From the NCBI RefSeq assembly GCF_011039205.1, contig NZ_JAAKEL010000004.1, positions 186,001 through 250,000 of the forward strand: a stretch of DNA of 64,000 nt. Reading direction: 5' to 3'. The translations under genes were made by a program, and so were the position numbers. Source of the DNA: Dysgonomonas sp. ZJ279. Its GTDB lineage: Bacteria; Bacteroidota; Bacteroidia; Bacteroidales; Dysgonomonadaceae. Of the stretch, positions 25,235-33,666 are shown piece by piece (position 1 is the stretch's first letter; every line of letters begins with the position of its first letter). The notes beneath the pieces are model-generated. The model was not told the DNA's origin. It did no database searches and saw nothing but the letters and a program-made list of their open reading frames with translations.

Positions 25235-27058
25235 CTATTTTATAATTCGTCCTTCTTCGTCAATCAATAATATTGTCAGTTCACCACCGGGAAGTAGAGG
25301 AGCGCATATTTCATGGCATTTCTTTATTATCAGATGAAAGAACTCAGATTCTTCATTGGGAATTATGTCCCATAGCTGACGTGCCATTGTAATGCTTTGT
25401 ATTGCTTCAATCGTTTTATCTGAACAGTTTGATTCTCTAGCGGTATCAATCAAAAAATCTTTATTCATAACCACCTTTTTACTATGTGTATCTAGTGAGC
25501 CTTCAGCAAGTTTGACAGCTTTTCCCAGCATTATACCCATCGTTACATAACTGAATTGAAGTTCAGAAGCTATTTTGATCGTTTCGCCTATAAAGTTTCC
25601 ATAATGTATAAAAGCCTGACTTGGTAAATCCGGATATTCACCTTTTACGAAACGTTCACTTTTTGCTCCCGAATTAATTACTACACGCTTGCACCTTAAA
25701 GCTTTGGCAACCTGCATTTCACGACGAATAGAATTGACAAATGCCTCTGATGAAAAAGGCTTTACAATACCCGAAGTGCCAATAATGGATATACCGTTTA
25801 TAATTCCGAGCTTTGGGTTAAATGTCCGTTTTGCTATTTCTTCACCTTTGGGTACTGATATAGTTACATCAACCCCAATTTTTATATTCTGATTCGGTAA
25901 TTTATCCTGATTGTGTCGCAACACTTTAAATACTTCCCGCTTAATCATCTTTCGGGGAGTCTCATTTATAGCTGGTCCACCAATCTCTAATCCTAAGCCG
26001 GGCAAAGTGATTGTACCTACACCTTCTCCTTGTAGCAAATGAACGCCACGTTTAGCATCGTTTAAACAAACTGTCGATTGTATTTCTATACCATTTGTAA
26101 CATCTGGATCATCCCCAGAGTCTTTAATAACGGTAGCTGTAGCCATCTCTTTGTCGAATGCTACAAAATTTATAGGAATTCGTATCCATTCGCCATTTGG
26201 TAAAGTTATACTCACCTCATTTACAATCTCTTGATTTAATAAAGTTATTAGTGCGGCTTTAGTGGCTGCTGTGGCACAAGTACCCGTAGTATAGCCCGTT
26301 TTTAATTCAAAAAAGTCAGGAACAAGCTTTTCTATAATTTTTCTCAATCCATGTTCTCCATATACTGAAATAAAAGAAGATGAAAGGGTAGGGCGTTTCA
26401 CAACTAGTATAGGAATATTTAAATTGCGTGCAGCTTCTATCTTCTCCTTAAAACCACCAGACTCTCCACTTTCTTTTGTTATGATTGCTTGAGGGTTTAG
26501 CTGCTTAAATAATGGTTCTTCATCTTCCCCCTGCTGATAATAAAGCACCTTTTCTATTGGAAAGCCAGAGTCTTCGACAATTGATCTGGATTCATCACGG
26601 TCTAGTATTCTGAACCAACAATTGCGACATTCCCAATAAGGTTTCAATTTAGAGATTGTATTTACACCTGTCAATGCCAATAAATTATCTATTTTATTTT
26701 TCTCCAAATAATTTATAGCATCCTCATAATTGTCGCACCATATTAAATCGTCTTCATGTTCAGGATAATTACGCTCATAGCGAACAACAGGTATTTCTAA
26801 ATTTTTCGATACTCGTGCTATCGTTTGATGCAAGCCAACAGCAAAAGGGTGAGCTGCATCTATTATTAATTTGATATGATTATTTGTACAAATATCCGAC
26901 ATTGACTGATCATTTAATGCACCTGTCAAACGAATGTCATAAACACATTCTACCTCCTGCAAATCGCCCTTTGTAGAATAATAATATGCTTTTGCGGCTT
27001 CGTCACAAACTTTTACAGCGTGCCGCCCTTCGGTTGTTCCTCCAAATATCAATATCAT
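25235..27058 (-). CDS. cbiJ-cbiD: Fusion of cobalt-precorrin-6A reductase and cobalt-precorrin-5B C1-methyltransferase
   Basis: 607 residues. Residues 1-245 are CbiJ/CobK with the NAD(P)-binding start LIFGGTTEGR, DAAHPFA and LLALTGVNT. Residues 252-607 are CbiD, starting KTGYTTGTCATAATKAAL, followed by IIGTSGIVKPFS. CbiD methylates C1 and CbiJ then reduces the macrocycle; both belong to the oxygen-independent pathway, and CbiD is specific to it. It is the last gene of the - strand operon driven by riboswitch 3 and converges on cobC across the MITE. Confidence 0.95.
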   Translation of the reverse strand: MILIFGGTTEGRHAVKVCDEAAKAYYYSTKGDLQEVECVYDIRLTGALNDQSMSDICTNNHIKLIIDAAHPFAVGLHQTIARVSKNLEIPVVRYERNYPEHEDDLIWCDNYEDAINYLEKNKIDNLLALTGVNTISKLKPYWECRNCWFRILDRDESRSIVEDSGFPIEKVLYYQQGEDEEPLFKQLNPQAIITKESGESGGFKEKIEAARNLNIPILVVKRPTLSSSFISVYGEHGLRKIIEKLVPDFFELKTGYTTGTCATAATKAALITLLNQEIVNEVSITLPNGEWIRIPINFVAFDKEMATATVIKDSGDDPDVTNGIEIQSTVCLNDAKRGVHLLQGEGVGTITLPGLGLEIGGPAINETPRKMIKREVFKVLRHNQDKLPNQNIKIGVDVTISVPKGEEIAKRTFNPKLGIINGISIIGTSGIVKPFSSEAFVNSIRREMQVAKALRCKRVVINSGAKSERFVKGEYPDLPSQAFIHYGNFIGETIKIASELQFSYVTMGIMLGKAVKLAEGSLDTHSKKVVMNKDFLIDTARESNCSDKTIEAIQSITMARQLWDIIPNEESEFFHLIIKKCHEICAPLLPGGELTILLIDEEGRIIK

Positions 27059-27069
27059 ATACCTACTAT

Positions 27070-28095
27070 TTATTTATTAAAGAACGAAAATAGATTAATA
27101 TGCTCAAGCAAATTCTCAATACTATTCACTAAAATCACTTCATTTTCAATCAAGTATAGTTTTATTTCTGTATCATATAAATTGCCGACCTCAATATAAT
27201 AATCAGTCTCTATATTGCGTGACGCTAATATACCATTACGCAATAAGGCCTTACGCACCATAGCATATTTTTGTCCGTGTCCAACAAGTCTTATTTGCTT
27301 ATCATACGTGTTTTCAATACGGAACAATCCTGTTTCCATATCGAATGTGATTCCTTTTCGCTCAAAAAATCTGCTTAACTGACCGTTTAAGGATAAATCT
27401 TCGGGAGTTCCTATATTTACACTCGAATACTGATCTATGAGCCATATCTTATCTGCTATTTGTAAAGCTAGCTCCAGATCGTGTGTCGATAAGAATATCG
27501 TTTTATTCGTTTTTCGGGACAAACGATGTAGCAATTGCATAATCTCGACCTTGCTCGGAAAATCAAGAAAGGCGGTTGGCTCATCAAGAAATATAACAGG
27601 TGTTTCCTGTGCCAATGCTTTTGCAATCATTACTTTCTGACGCTCTCCATCGCTAAGGGTATGAATCATTCGCTGAGCCAAATCTTCTATTTTAATCATA
27701 GAGATAGCTTCATCTACAATCCGATTATCTTCGTCACTTAATGTACCCCAAAATCCAGTATAAGGACTACGACCCAAGCCGATTAATTCCCTAGCTGTCA
27801 TATTCTTCACATCAGGTTTTTCGGTGAGAACAACACCAATCAAAGTCGATAACTGTTTTTCAGTATATGTCGAAATGTCTTTATCTAAAACCCTAATATT
27901 ACCACCTAACTTAGGTTGAAAGGCTGATAGCGTACGTAATAGAGTCGATTTACCTATTCCGTTAGAGCCTAACAAACAAGTTAGTTCACCACTATAAATG
28001 TCAGCAGTAATATTTTCGGCAACGACTTTCTTATTGTTTTTAGTCTGATAGCCGATCGCAAGATTCTGTAATTCTATTGTCTTTTGTTTAGCCAT
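27070..28095 (-). CDS. btuD: ABC transporter ATPase of the B12/siderophore type, with a C-terminal extension
   Basis: 341 residues from the ATG at 28095; an in-frame TTG at 28104 is less likely. The FecE/BtuD-type ATPase domain (1-250) has Walker A LLGSNGIGKST (41-51), signature LSDGERQK, Walker B PVIFLDEPTAFLDFP and the switch His in LSTHDLEL. About 90 extra residues (250-341) form an unassigned alpha/beta segment. Ordinary members stop near 255. Placement with btuC and btuF, under riboswitch 3, indicates inner-membrane corrinoid import. Confidence 0.9.
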   Translation of the reverse strand: MAKQKTIELQNLAIGYQTKNNKKVVAENITADIYSGELTCLLGSNGIGKSTLLRTLSAFQPKLGGNIRVLDKDISTYTEKQLSTLIGVVLTEKPDVKNMTARELIGLGRSPYTGFWGTLSDEDNRIVDEAISMIKIEDLAQRMIHTLSDGERQKVMIAKALAQETPVIFLDEPTAFLDFPSKVEIMQLLHRLSRKTNKTIFLSTHDLELALQIADKIWLIDQYSSVNIGTPEDLSLNGQLSRFFERKGITFDMETGLFRIENTYDKQIRLVGHGQKYAMVRKALLRNGILASRNIETDYYIEVGNLYDTEIKLYLIENEVILVNSIENLLEHINLFSFFNK

Positions 28096-28100
28096 CCCGA

Positions 28101-29141
28101 TCAACTATTTATCTCGTTTCTTCTTTTACCGAATAATACTGAAATAACAATAGGCGCACCGATAAGTGCCGTCACCGAATTGATCGGTAATGCTCCTTCC
28201 ATACCCGGCATACGAGCTACAAGATTGCAGAACAAGGATAAGGATGCACCCATGAAAGTAACCGCAGGTACAAGAATGCGATGGTCTGATGTCTGAAATA
28301 TAGTCCTGCATAAATGTGGAACTGCAAGCCCAAGAAAAACAATCGGTCCGCAATATGCTGTTACAATAGCAGTAATGACACACGAACAAGTGATAACATA
28401 TAATCTTGCCCACCTGACATTCAAACCTAAATTACGTGCATAACTATCGCCCAAGAGCATAAGATTAAGCGTCTTGATAAGTAGAAATGAGAGAGGGATA
28501 AGTACCAGCATAATTGCTACAAAGGTATAGACTTGATCACCCGATACTTTCGAAAAGCTTCCTAATCCCCATATTACATAGGCTCTTACGTCCTCATCAT
28601 TACTGAAAAATTTCAATACACCGATTATTGCATTAGCTATATAGCCGATCATAACACCAATAATTAGTAAAATTACGCTTCCTTTTATCCTTTGCGATAT
28701 GGCTATTATCAATAACATGACTGCAAACGCCCCTAGTATCGCTGCTACCGATACTGCAATCTCACCAAAGAAACCAATCTTACTTAAGGCAATACCCCCT
28801 ATGCTCCCAGAGAGTAGAATCATTAATGCAACCCCCAGACTTGCTCCCGAACTAATACCCAATTCGGATGGTCCTGCTAATGGATTACGAAATACTGTCT
28901 GCATCTGTAATCCACTTATTGCTAAACCAGCCCCAGCAACCAAAGCTGTTATTGTTTGCGGAAAACGTGATTTCCAGATAATATTCTGCCAGATAATAGG
29001 TTCATCACCAACATTGAATAGTATTTTGCCTATAGAAGATGGAGGGATCGAAATAGTTCCCAATATTAGATTCAGAATAAAGAATAGAATAATGGATGCT
29101 ATAATAAGAATGAAGAAGAGTATATTTTGCTTTCTGCTCAT
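28101..29141 (-). CDS. btuC: FecCD-family ABC permease, B12 uptake
   Basis: 346 residues with about nine to ten transmembrane helices. Family motifs include LAGAGLAISGLQMQTVFRNPLAGPSELGISSGASLG in pieces (start near residue 65), LGLNVRWAR and the cytoplasmic-loop region GPIVFLGLAVPHLCR that contacts the ATPase. It forms the inner-membrane channel for corrinoid import. The start codon overlaps the btuF stop by one base, and its stop is 5 bases before btuD. Confidence 0.92.
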   Translation of the reverse strand: MSRKQNILFFILIIASIILFFILNLILGTISIPPSSIGKILFNVGDEPIIWQNIIWKSRFPQTITALVAGAGLAISGLQMQTVFRNPLAGPSELGISSGASLGVALMILLSGSIGGIALSKIGFFGEIAVSVAAILGAFAVMLLIIAISQRIKGSVILLIIGVMIGYIANAIIGVLKFFSNDEDVRAYVIWGLGSFSKVSGDQVYTFVAIMLVLIPLSFLLIKTLNLMLLGDSYARNLGLNVRWARLYVITCSCVITAIVTAYCGPIVFLGLAVPHLCRTIFQTSDHRILVPAVTFMGASLSLFCNLVARMPGMEGALPINSVTALIGAPIVISVLFGKRRNEINS

Positions 29142-30286
29142 TATTTCAATAATTCGTAATATACAGGTTTATGATCAGGCAACAATTCAGGATGAAAAGC
29201 CTTTATCAAATCAGCTAATACCACTTCTGGTTCTACCGGTGCGTTTTCATAAAATGGTTTCTGACGAAGATTGCAATATACCACTTTCTTTTCTTTAAAA
29301 GCTTTAAAGTCTGCGTAACGGGCATCGCTGGACTTTAACACTTCGTATGAATAGTCACCCGTATGACTTACCAGAAGCCTCCAGAAATCGGCATTTGCCC
29401 CTTGCGAATACACCGATTCGAAATCAAGATTTACACCTCCTGTTTCCTCATTACCTTTCAGGAAATATTCCGCACCTGCATCTCTGAATTGTTCTGCAAG
29501 ATAGCTTTTGCCACCCACTACATACCAATTTCCCGAACGCATTTCGCCACTCAGTACTATTGGTTTATTAGTAACTGATTCACTAAGCGCTTTTAACTCA
29601 TTGTATTTCTTTTCTATTTCGACAAATTTATGATTAGCGTGTTCTTCTGTCCCTAATAGCATGCCAACGAATTTCAACCATTCTGCCTGTCCCAACGAAG
29701 ATGTTTCTTTATATCCAAGAAATGTAATCAGAGGAATATTTAAATCTTTGATAACTTCATATCCTCCGCGCTTAAACGGTGAAACCAGAACTACATCAGG
29801 ATCGAGCGCCATAATAATCTCTTTATCGAAATTACCTTCTATACCTATCTGACTGGCTTTTCCTGTTTTTATTCGTTCTTTCATTTTTTCATTAAACAAG
29901 AAGTTGGTGCTTGTCATACCTACTACTTTGTCTAATGCATCTAACTTAATGAAATTGGAAAGTTGTAAGGTCGTCATGCAAATAAGGCTTCGAACAGGAG
30001 TTTCTATAATTGTATAATCTTGCGAAATCCTTTCATGGCTTTGTCCTCTGTTAACTAAAGCGTAGCGATAAATAGTTTCACTCTCACCTTGCGGATCTTG
30101 GATATCCACCAACTTATAGTTATCAAAATATGTCACTTTAAAACCTTGCGCATATTTTATCTCAATATGTGCAGAGTCCGAATTATTTATTGAAGAACTG
30201 TTTGTTCCTTCTTGTGATCTGTTCGGGTTGCAAGCCGAAAAGCAAATAGTAATAATGATAAGGTACAGAAACGAAAATTTGTTCAT
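29141..30286 (-). CDS. btuF: Periplasmic corrinoid-binding lipoprotein (BtuF-like)
   Basis: 381 residues. Lipoprotein signal with ICFSAC (Cys19), then a class III helical-backbone binding fold (about 90-375) with LICMTTLQLSNFIKLDAL, VGMTSTNFL, ALDPDVVLVSPF and ANADFWRLL. It delivers its ligand to BtuCD. The operon and riboswitch context supports a corrinoid ligand; sequence alone would also fit a siderophore or haem binder. Confidence 0.88.
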   Translation of the reverse strand: MNKFSFLYLIIITICFSACNPNRSQEGTNSSSINNSDSAHIEIKYAQGFKVTYFDNYKLVDIQDPQGESETIYRYALVNRGQSHERISQDYTIIETPVRSLICMTTLQLSNFIKLDALDKVVGMTSTNFLFNEKMKERIKTGKASQIGIEGNFDKEIIMALDPDVVLVSPFKRGGYEVIKDLNIPLITFLGYKETSSLGQAEWLKFVGMLLGTEEHANHKFVEIEKKYNELKALSESVTNKPIVLSGEMRSGNWYVVGGKSYLAEQFRDAGAEYFLKGNEETGGVNLDFESVYSQGANADFWRLLVSHTGDYSYEVLKSSDARYADFKAFKEKKVVYCNLRQKPFYENAPVEPEVVLADLIKAFHPELLPDHKPVYYELLK

Positions 30287-30292
30287 AGCTTT

Positions 30293-30994
30293 TTACTTAT
30301 GAATAATCATTAATGAGAAGTAAGGAATTTTCCGATCGAGAATATCTGATGTGTTTTTAGTATAGTATTCTTTTCCATCTACACCCACATTCTCGAAATA
30401 ATGATATGTAGCATCCAATTTTTCACATATACATTCTTTAATAGCTTCTGCACACTGCGATACTTTCATTATTACAACGACTTTTCCCGATTCTATTCTC
30501 TCTTTCAGATCTGATGCCGATATAATACCCGGAACAACATTCAACTCTTCTTCCTGCTTTACAATATGTATCTTAGCTAAAGCGCCACTTGCTATAAAAG
30601 CAGGAATCCCTGCAATACGCTCTACAGGAAAATCGCTATCTGACAGGTTATCGAATATATATTGTATAGAAGAATAGAAACCCGAATCACCTTCGGCAAC
30701 AACACATATTCTCTGCCCCGTTTTATATTGTTTCTTTATCTCTTCCGATACTGCGTTATAAGCATCTATAGCCAACGAACGGTCTTTGCTCATCGGAACA
30801 TGAAACGGAACTAATTTATTCGCATCAATATCTAACTCGGAAAGAATATCCAAAGCACGTGAGGTCTGAACACCGTCTTTACTTATAGTAGCAGGGTAGA
30901 ATATCCGATCAGCCGACTGTAAAGTCTTCAATCCTTTTAATGTGATTAGTTCAGCTTCTCCCGGTCCGAGAGAAACAAAGGTAATAGGGTACAT
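30293..30994 (-). CDS. cbiL: Cobalt-factor-II / precorrin-2 C20-methyltransferase
   Basis: 233 residues. Tetrapyrrole methyltransferase with VSLGPGEAELITLKGLKTL, IFYPATI, HVPMSKDR, VVAEGDSGFYSS and AGIPAFIASGALA, which matches CbiL/CobI. It methylates C20 immediately after cobalt insertion by CbiK. It is the first gene of the - strand operon, 86 bases behind the riboswitch-3 hairpin, and is followed by btuF after 6 bases. Confidence 0.94.
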   Translation of the reverse strand: MYPITFVSLGPGEAELITLKGLKTLQSADRIFYPATISKDGVQTSRALDILSELDIDANKLVPFHVPMSKDRSLAIDAYNAVSEEIKKQYKTGQRICVVAEGDSGFYSSIQYIFDNLSDSDFPVERIAGIPAFIASGALAKIHIVKQEEELNVVPGIISASDLKERIESGKVVVIMKVSQCAEAIKECICEKLDATYHYFENVGVDGKEYYTKNTSDILDRKIPYFSLMIIHK

Positions 30995-31080
30995 TATAAA
31001 CTCTTAATTTGAGTATTATTAATAACGCCTTTGATAATAGGAATAAAACAAGATTACATACATGATGTCTTATATGTTAT

Positions 31081-31280
31081 AAGCCTTTACCGCGAGCTTT
31101 AAACTATTATTTATTGGCAGGTCTTCTGACTTATTCCTTCTACACAACCTTCCCATTCTTAATGAACAGTGGCTTAAGTTTTGTGTAAAAACTTATGGAA
31201 CTTACAGCAGCGGGTCTGTTCAGGATTTACACCTGATTCCCTTTTCATTACTTATCTGGCAAACGCAGACTTGTAACACC
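31081..31280 (-). promoter_or_regulatory. Cobalamin riboswitch 3 (leader of the cbiL operon)
   Basis: On the - strand from 31280 down: GGTGTTACAAG, AAAAGGGAATCAGGTG, GTAAATCCTG, CAGACCCGCTGCTG (L5), GCCACTG, TGGGAAGG and GTCAGAAGACCTGCC (to about 31113). A hairpin at 31081-31100 (AAGC/GCTT) has GCGG in its loop, complementary to CCGC in L5, so the kissing pair is kept. The loop between GCCACTG and TGGGAAGG is short, without the heptad arm seen in riboswitches 1 and 2. The hairpin is about 87 bases from the cbiL start, farther than in the other two. Confidence 0.95.
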
Positions 31281-31292
31281 AAAATTCTAGTG

Positions 31293-31300
31293 CAAATATA
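31293..31300 (-). promoter_or_regulatory. Putative -7 element of riboswitch 3 transcript
   Basis: TATATTTG on the - strand matches TAnnTTTG and lies 13 bases before the riboswitch core, inside the 52-base gap after the KAS III gene. Confidence 0.5.
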
Positions 31301-31355
31301 ATGTATTAAATTGACATGGTTTTAGTAACCAAGAAAAAATATGGAGAATATAAAT

Positions 31356-32303
31356 TTAGCTTTTCTTTAATAAACACGTTCCGGCAGAATAACCGCCACC
31401 AAAAACAGATATACATATCAGGTCATTTTCCTTGAATGTATCATAATTTTGAGCAAAAACCAATAACGCACTTGTAGAACCCGTATTACCCAATTCCTCT
31501 ATATTATTCATTGTCTTGTTTTGAGGTATTCCCAATTCTTTAACTACATGGTTTATAATCCTTTTATTCGCCTGATGTCCTATAAAATATGACAAATCAG
31601 AGATAGTATATCCATTTTTAGTTATAATATCTTCAGTATTTTGCACTAGATAGATACATGCACGCTGAAATACATCCCTGCCATATGGCATACGTAATCC
31701 GGCACCATTTGGTTCTAGATTAACAGCTTTCGGCCCTTGCCCTATATGTGCTAATCCCTGACTTGTGATGTCAACTATTTCCAATTCATCACTCGAATAT
31801 CGTTCAGATGAGAAAAAATATGCTGTGGCAGCATCGCCCCATAAGTGCCCTGCTATAGAATCAGCATCATCAGAATATGTAGAATTCCTTTCCGCACAGA
31901 TAAGCAGAGCTTTCTTAGACATGTTAGCCTTAAAAAACGACTGTATAATCTCCATTCCATTAATTGCGGAAGAACAAGCCGAAGATATATGAAATGCTTT
32001 AGCTTTTTCCATTTTAAACTCCCTCTGAATAACATGGGCCGTTGTACCTACAGTATCCGAAGGGGTATAAGAAGCGAATATTATGAGGTCTACATCTGTT
32101 TCATTGTATGGTAATTGTGGCAATGCACCTAATACCGCTTCGGTACACATGTAGTCTATAGTTTCTTTATCATTAGCTCTGGAGCGAGTTTTGATTCCGG
32201 TTCGCTGGTATATCCATTGTGCGTCAAGTCCATTTATATCAGTAAAGTAATCGTTCGAAATTCGTTTTTCAGGGATATAGTAACCCACAGCATTAATATA
32301 CAT
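31356..32303 (-). CDS. 3-oxoacyl-ACP synthase III (KAS III) family protein
   Basis: 315 residues. Thiolase fold with the complete KAS III triad: Cys110 (HISSACSS), His243 (IGHQANKR) and Asn273 (LGNTGSTS). Such enzymes condense an acyl-CoA with malonyl-ACP to start fatty acid synthesis or build specialised acyl chains. No fab, acp or plsX gene is adjacent, which is unusual for housekeeping FabH, so this could be a second, specialised copy. It is transcribed in the same direction as the cbiL operon but lies upstream of riboswitch 3. Confidence 0.88.
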   Translation of the reverse strand: MYINAVGYYIPEKRISNDYFTDINGLDAQWIYQRTGIKTRSRANDKETIDYMCTEAVLGALPQLPYNETDVDLIIFASYTPSDTVGTTAHVIQREFKMEKAKAFHISSACSSAINGMEIIQSFFKANMSKKALLICAERNSTYSDDADSIAGHLWGDAATAYFFSSERYSSDELEIVDITSQGLAHIGQGPKAVNLEPNGAGLRMPYGRDVFQRACIYLVQNTEDIITKNGYTISDLSYFIGHQANKRIINHVVKELGIPQNKTMNNIEELGNTGSTSALLVFAQNYDTFKENDLICISVFGGGYSAGTCLLKKS

Positions 32304-32655
32304 AAATTCAGTATTTTTAATTTGAAGGTGATAAATGTATCTATAACAATCAAATTTTCATATTCGGCATATCACAAAAAAATCTAAGAGTATACATATT
32401 TATATTTATTTTAACTAATCCCATAGCATAAATAAATTTAATTGAAATACAAGGATTTTGATTGTTTAACAGTATATAATGACGCACTTTATACACTTTT
32501 GATTATCATCTCTTTCTACTATTCAGAACCTCTCTTTCGTATTACAGATAATCACGAGAACACTTTATATATTGATTTAGGCAAATAATAGTGCCAAAAG
32601 TTTACTCCTTACAAGATAATTCAGTAATTTCGGTCTCTATTTCAAAACTAAAAAC
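32304..32655. other. Divergent intergenic region, no gene seen
   Basis: 352 bases of A+T-rich sequence between the divergent KAS III gene and nadA. It must hold both promoters. I see no convincing open frame, repeat or strong hairpin. A weak -7 candidate for nadA (TAATTTCG) lies near 32624. Confidence 0.4.
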
Positions 32656-33660
32656 ATGTCAACACTAGAAAAAGCGATTGAAACACTTTCTACTAGGGGT
32701 TTTCTAAATATGGAAATTCCTAAGGGAATCAATTTGATTGAAGAAATAAATAAGCTACGTAAGGAAAAGAATGCAATTATATTAGCTCATTATTATCAAA
32801 CAGGAGATATTCAAGATATTGCAGATTTTCTAGGCGATAGCCTTCAATTGGCTCGTGAAGCAGAAAAAACAAATGCTGATATGATTGTTTTCTGTGGAGT
32901 ACACTTCATGGCCGAGACAGCAAAAATATTAAACCCAACTAAGAAAGTTGTTCTACCAGATACATTGGCGGGATGTTCCCTTGCCGATTCATGTTCGGGC
33001 GAAGGGCTCAGAGAGATGAAAAAGAAACATCCGAAAGCCATTGTAGTTAGTTATATAAACTGTGATTCTACAGTTAAGGCAGAAAGTGATATAATAGTTA
33101 CATCATCGAATGCAGAACATATTATTAACTCTTTACCATTGGATCAAGAAATAATCTTCGCTCCCGATCGTAATTTAGGCAGGTATATAAATCAGGTAAC
33201 GGGTCGCAATATGATTTTGTGGGATGGAGCTTGTATTGTGCATGAAGCGTTTTCTTTAGAACGGATTGCCCAACAAATGCTCAATAATCCGAAGGCGAAA
33301 TTAATAGCTCATCCCGAAGCACAAAAGCCTGTATTGCAAGTAGCTCATTATATAGGATCTACAGCCAATTTATTGAACTATGTGGCGAATGATGATTGTC
33401 AGGAGTTTATAGTGGCTACCGAAGAAGGTATCTTGCATGAAATGCATAAAAGAGCTCCTCACAAAAAGCTGATTCCTGCATTAACACAGGATGAAAGATG
33501 TAATTGCAGCGAATGCCATTTTATGAAGTTAAATACATTAGAGAAACTCTATTTGTGTATGAAATATGAGTTGCCGGAAATACTGCTTGACGAAGATATC
33601 AGGCTCAAAGCATTACGCCCAATCACCAAGATGTTGGAATTATCCAAAACGATTAAGTAA
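32656..33660 (+). CDS. nadA: Quinolinate synthase
   Basis: 334 residues. NadA signatures: LAHYYQTGDIQDIADFLGDS, VFCGVHFMAETAKIL, LAGCSLADSC, and the late CNCSECHFMKLNTLEKLY. The cysteines in these segments ligate the [4Fe-4S] cluster. It condenses iminoaspartate with dihydroxyacetone phosphate to quinolinate in the cytoplasm. First gene of a nadA-nadB-nadC operon; nadB starts 6 bases later. Confidence 0.96.
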   Translation: MSTLEKAIETLSTRGFLNMEIPKGINLIEEINKLRKEKNAIILAHYYQTGDIQDIADFLGDSLQLAREAEKTNADMIVFCGVHFMAETAKILNPTKKVVLPDTLAGCSLADSCSGEGLREMKKKHPKAIVVSYINCDSTVKAESDIIVTSSNAEHIINSLPLDQEIIFAPDRNLGRYINQVTGRNMILWDGACIVHEAFSLERIAQQMLNNPKAKLIAHPEAQKPVLQVAHYIGSTANLLNYVANDDCQEFIVATEEGILHEMHKRAPHKKLIPALTQDERCNCSECHFMKLNTLEKLYLCMKYELPEILLDEDIRLKALRPITKMLELSKTIK

Positions 33661-33666
33661 TAAACG

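Noticed and set aside
28096-28104. TTG start for btuD
   Set aside because: The ATG three codons later is closer to family starts; the longer form adds nothing.
32304-32655. Possible small RNA or gene between KAS III and nadA
   Set aside because: No hairpin with T run, no conserved motif and no open frame of useful length.
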